Part shown: positions 61,261 to 64,000 of the stretch, piece by piece | How positions within the stretch are numbered: position 1 is the stretch's first letter | Layout: each line of letters begins with the position of its first letter | Origin: Cocos nucifera | Taxonomy: Eukaryota; Streptophyta; Magnoliopsida; Arecales; Arecaceae | Assembly: GCA_006176705.1 (NCBI GenBank) | Contig: QRFJ01000751.1 | Coordinates: 205,964-269,963, forward strand | DNA length: 64,000 nucleotides | Reading direction: 5' to 3' | Translations under genes and position numbers: made by a program | Notes under the pieces: model-generated | Databases searched by the model: none | Told to the model about the DNA's origin: nothing | The model's input: only the letters and a program-made list of their open reading frames with translations

Positions 61261-63581
61261 TGTAGATATATGTGCCCTACGAAAAGCCCCAGAATTGCTG
61301 ACACTTGTAATACACTTCTAGGAGCAAAATTGTAATTGACTATAATTAATAAATGGGTTATTTCTATCACAACGATGTGTATGTTAGTGTCTGTGATCAT
61401 TCCTTTGAGTTAATGGTAGATGATAATCATATTTCAAGAGTTGGAAAAATTTAAGTACATTGAATAATATCATTATTAACTCCATAAACAGCTCCCGACC
61501 ATAGATCATCATGAGGATGGTGATTGTCCGGAAGTTGGTGTACGAGTATCGCTTCTTCTTTAGTAGATGATCTTTGAGTTCTATGGTGTTGGAACACAGA
61601 GCGAGAGTACAGGTATCGTTAGAGAACTGAGGGCACTGAGCTGACCACCTCTGAGTAGTCATAAGGGAAGTCTACCTTTCTCGTCAATGACTGACTCGAT
61701 GCTGCCAGTAGTGTGTCTGGTTTCTTTGACCTGAGATGCATCGGCAGTTCACCTTGAGGGCTGTTATAGTTGACTACACCCATACTCGTGTCTCCTAGCC
61801 ATATGAGAACCTGAGTGTATGGTTGGCTGTGACAGGTTCATTGTAGGAACTGGACTGCATCAAGAAATGGATCTATTCTACCTCGGTGGTAGAGGAGTAG
61901 CCCTATGATGATCATGAGAATCAAAGTCCTGAAGCCCAGTGCCAGTGGCATGAGTGAATAAAGAAAGAGTTTCTATTTAGATTTCACATTGGACTCGAAA
62001 TCGAAATGAATTACATCAGTATTGGACAGAGATTAAGGGTTGACGAGTTCACCTTAACCTAATCTGATCGGGCCAAGGATAGAAGAACTGAATTACAGGT
62101 AGCTGCACCAAGAGGTCGCATTCAGCTCTGATGGGTGGCCACCATATACTGCTAGTGTCACTGTGTGGATTTTGGGAAGCAATTAGAATTGATTAGATGA
62201 TCGCGATCATTTTAGCTGTTCGAATCAGAAGGTTTCTGATCCATCGAAGAGTTTCGATGATGTCGATCGATAGAGACATACAAATCCCATACCATTCAGA
62301 ATGAACCTAACTGGGTCACAGCAACAAGCTGTTTGAATCTGGGTAATCATATCATTGAACTAATATAGTTACCAATTGAATCTGCATGAGATTCCATTAG
62401 GTTCAAGAAATCGTGCTAGCACTCGATTGGAACGTAACGTTCTTCTTTTGCTATCATAAATAAAGTCGTCCTGTCTGAGCCAAAGAGGATTTTGTGCTCA
62501 AACAGAGTCTTCTTATGGTCCTGCTGGAGGTTGTCCAAAGTCAGAATAGGTTGTCTTATTGTAAGACGATTACCTCCAGATTTTGTCACTGCCATTTCTT
62601 GTCTTTACTGGTGGTCAGAACTCTACTTTTGACTGGTCAAATGTTGACCATTCATCCTTTGACTTTTGACCACAGTGTCATGACCATTGGAGAGCTGGTG
62701 GGGGGCTTGCTCCCCTGCCAGAACCTGGCAAGGAGATGGGGCGCACGCAAGGGAGGCTGAGCCCAGTAAGGAGGCGACATGGAGTCCTTGTGGGACAAGG
62801 ACTCCATCTCCCTTTAAGGATTCCAATGAAGATGTTTCTTTAAGAACAGTTTGACTGTCCAAGGCCTCTCCAAGAGGCCATCCAAGGGGTCTCTAATCCC
62901 ACCAATCAATTTAGATCTGATTTCACACAAGGGTTTATTGGTTGGGAGGAGAATTGAACTTGATCACGCTAGTCCATAAAGAGACCCAGCGCCCAAGTGA
63001 AAAAAATAATGAAAAAAATAATCAAGAAGTAATCAAGAGCAATCTTCCCACGCCCAAGGCCTGCCTCTCTCCCCCTTTCCTCACGCCATACTCTCATCTC
63101 CCCCTTGCTCTCCACGTCCAAAAGTGTTTTTGGAATTGGATTGGTGCGATTTAGATCAAGAAAAGGAAGATCAAAAAGCAAGAAGGCTGCGCTGCCTGCG
63201 CAAGAACGACTGCGATCTTCAAAAAGGAGTTTTGAAGATCCTCCGAGATCAGATCCAGATCTGATTTTTGAGCGTGATAGAGAAAAGAGGATTCTCCAGA
63301 TCCAACGCCGAGTGGATACCGGTAGAGGCCAGGCGCTTGCGTGCTTGATCCAGAAACTTCCGCTGCAAACAGGATCATCAACAGGGTAATAGGATTACCG
63401 CTATTAGGTAAATTGAAAATGTGATTTAATTTATCCTTTTATTTAATTTTTATAAATAATAAGAATCAGATCTGAAGCATCCCTGAATCTGATACGACTA
63501 AGAGAAAATTTTTGAATCATATCCTTGATCTGATCAGATCTGAACGAGACCTGTGTCAGAGGGAAATCACGAATTCCCTCA
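61261..63581 (+). repeat. CopA 3' LTR, subtype b, indel-ridden
   Basis: Aligns end to end with 53125-55412 but with many single-base indels. It starts TGTAGATATATG and ends CCCTCA. The W-box cluster survives in degraded form near 62605-62670. Confidence 0.85.
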
Positions 63582-64000
63582 ACCCTAATGCTAATGCAAT
63601 TTCAATGAAAACCCCATGCCCAAGGCTGCTCTCCCTCCTCCTCCACGCCAATCTTCTTCTCCCTTCTCTCCACGTCCAAAAGGTATTTTGGACTTTGTTG
63701 GCGCGATTCAGATCAAGGAAAGGCCGATCAAGCAAGAAGGTTGCGCTGCCTGCAAAAGGACGACTGGCAGATCTTCAAAGGAGTTGGAGATCCTCCGATC
63801 TATTTTTTGGAGCATGAATAGAGAAGAAGAGGAAATCTCCAGATCTAACCCGATGGATACCGTAGAGGCCAGGCGCTTGCATGGCTTAGATCCAGAACCT
63901 TCCGCTGCAATCAGGATCATCTACAGGGTAATAGGATTACCCAAATTAGGTAAATTAAATTTGATTTATTTTATCTTATTTATTTTTATTTATAAAAATA
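63582..64000 (+). repeat. CopA LTR fragment starting near the transcription start
   Basis: The sequence matches subtype a LTR from about position 524 of the window onward (CTAATGCAAT..., CCCCATGCCC). It begins some 22-30 bases downstream of where the TATA box would be, with no U3, and runs off the window. Confidence 0.75.

Larger units (their letters stand above)
53125..63581 (+). mobile_element. CopA element with both LTRs and gag-pol
   Basis: This is the only CopA copy with 5' LTR, primer site, leader, gag-pol, purine tract and 3' LTR in order (about 10.5 kb). The left half (to about 56.7 kb) matches other copies almost perfectly, whereas the right half differs by one-base insertions and deletions every 10-30 bases. 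LTRs of one element are identical at insertion, so the contrast between its two LTRs points to sequence error rather than age. Confidence 0.85.

Overview
This window is transposable-element DNA from a large-genome flowering plant. I see LTR retrotransposons of at least four families, nested in one another, and no intact host gene, rRNA, tRNA or CRISPR. The evidence is LTR pairs with TG...CA ends, primer-binding sites complementary to initiator tRNA-Met, polypurine tracts, target-site duplications, and broken gag-pol reading frames. The species cannot be fixed from the sequence; a monocot such as a palm is only a guess.

Layout, left to right. (1) 1-14572, + strand: a tandem chain of a young Copia family (CopA) with four LTRs and three internal regions, broken by a 575-base run of N. 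Two internals are non-coding stubs; the third (8324-12267) holds a decayed gag-pol. (2) 14573-30654, - strand: a chain of an LTR element I do not recognise (M), with two LTRs and three internals. It carries a broken gag-like polyprotein and no visible reverse transcriptase. A + strand solo LTR with the duplication GTATT sits inside it (27317-30102). (3) 30655-51670, - strand: a Ty3/Gypsy element that looks like the Tat lineage. In element order it has the integrase core, the integrase C-terminus, a 133-bp tandem satellite, an antisense gene with introns and a PF04195-like domain, and the LTR. The LTR region is doubled around a (TA)-rich island. (4) 39584-50835, - strand: an old, decayed Copia element (CopB) inserted in the Gypsy integrase C-terminus, flanked by CAGCT. 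(5) 51671-64000, + strand: a second CopA cluster. It has a truncated LTR, then the only full-structure CopA element (53125-63581), then an LTR fragment. From about 56.7 kb to the end, many one-base indels relative to the other copies suggest unpolished sequence.

Inferred order of events: M is the oldest host sequence; Gypsy inserted into M; CopB inserted into Gypsy; CopA inserted last, into both M and Gypsy. CopA LTR copies are almost identical to each other, whereas the two CopB LTRs differ at many sites.

The points most worth a second look are: a dense WRKY-type W-box cluster and two conserved hairpins in the CopA LTR; the unidentified M element; the Gypsy satellite, whose units each hold two hairpins; the spliced antisense gene in the Gypsy element; and the read-error-like tract at the right end.
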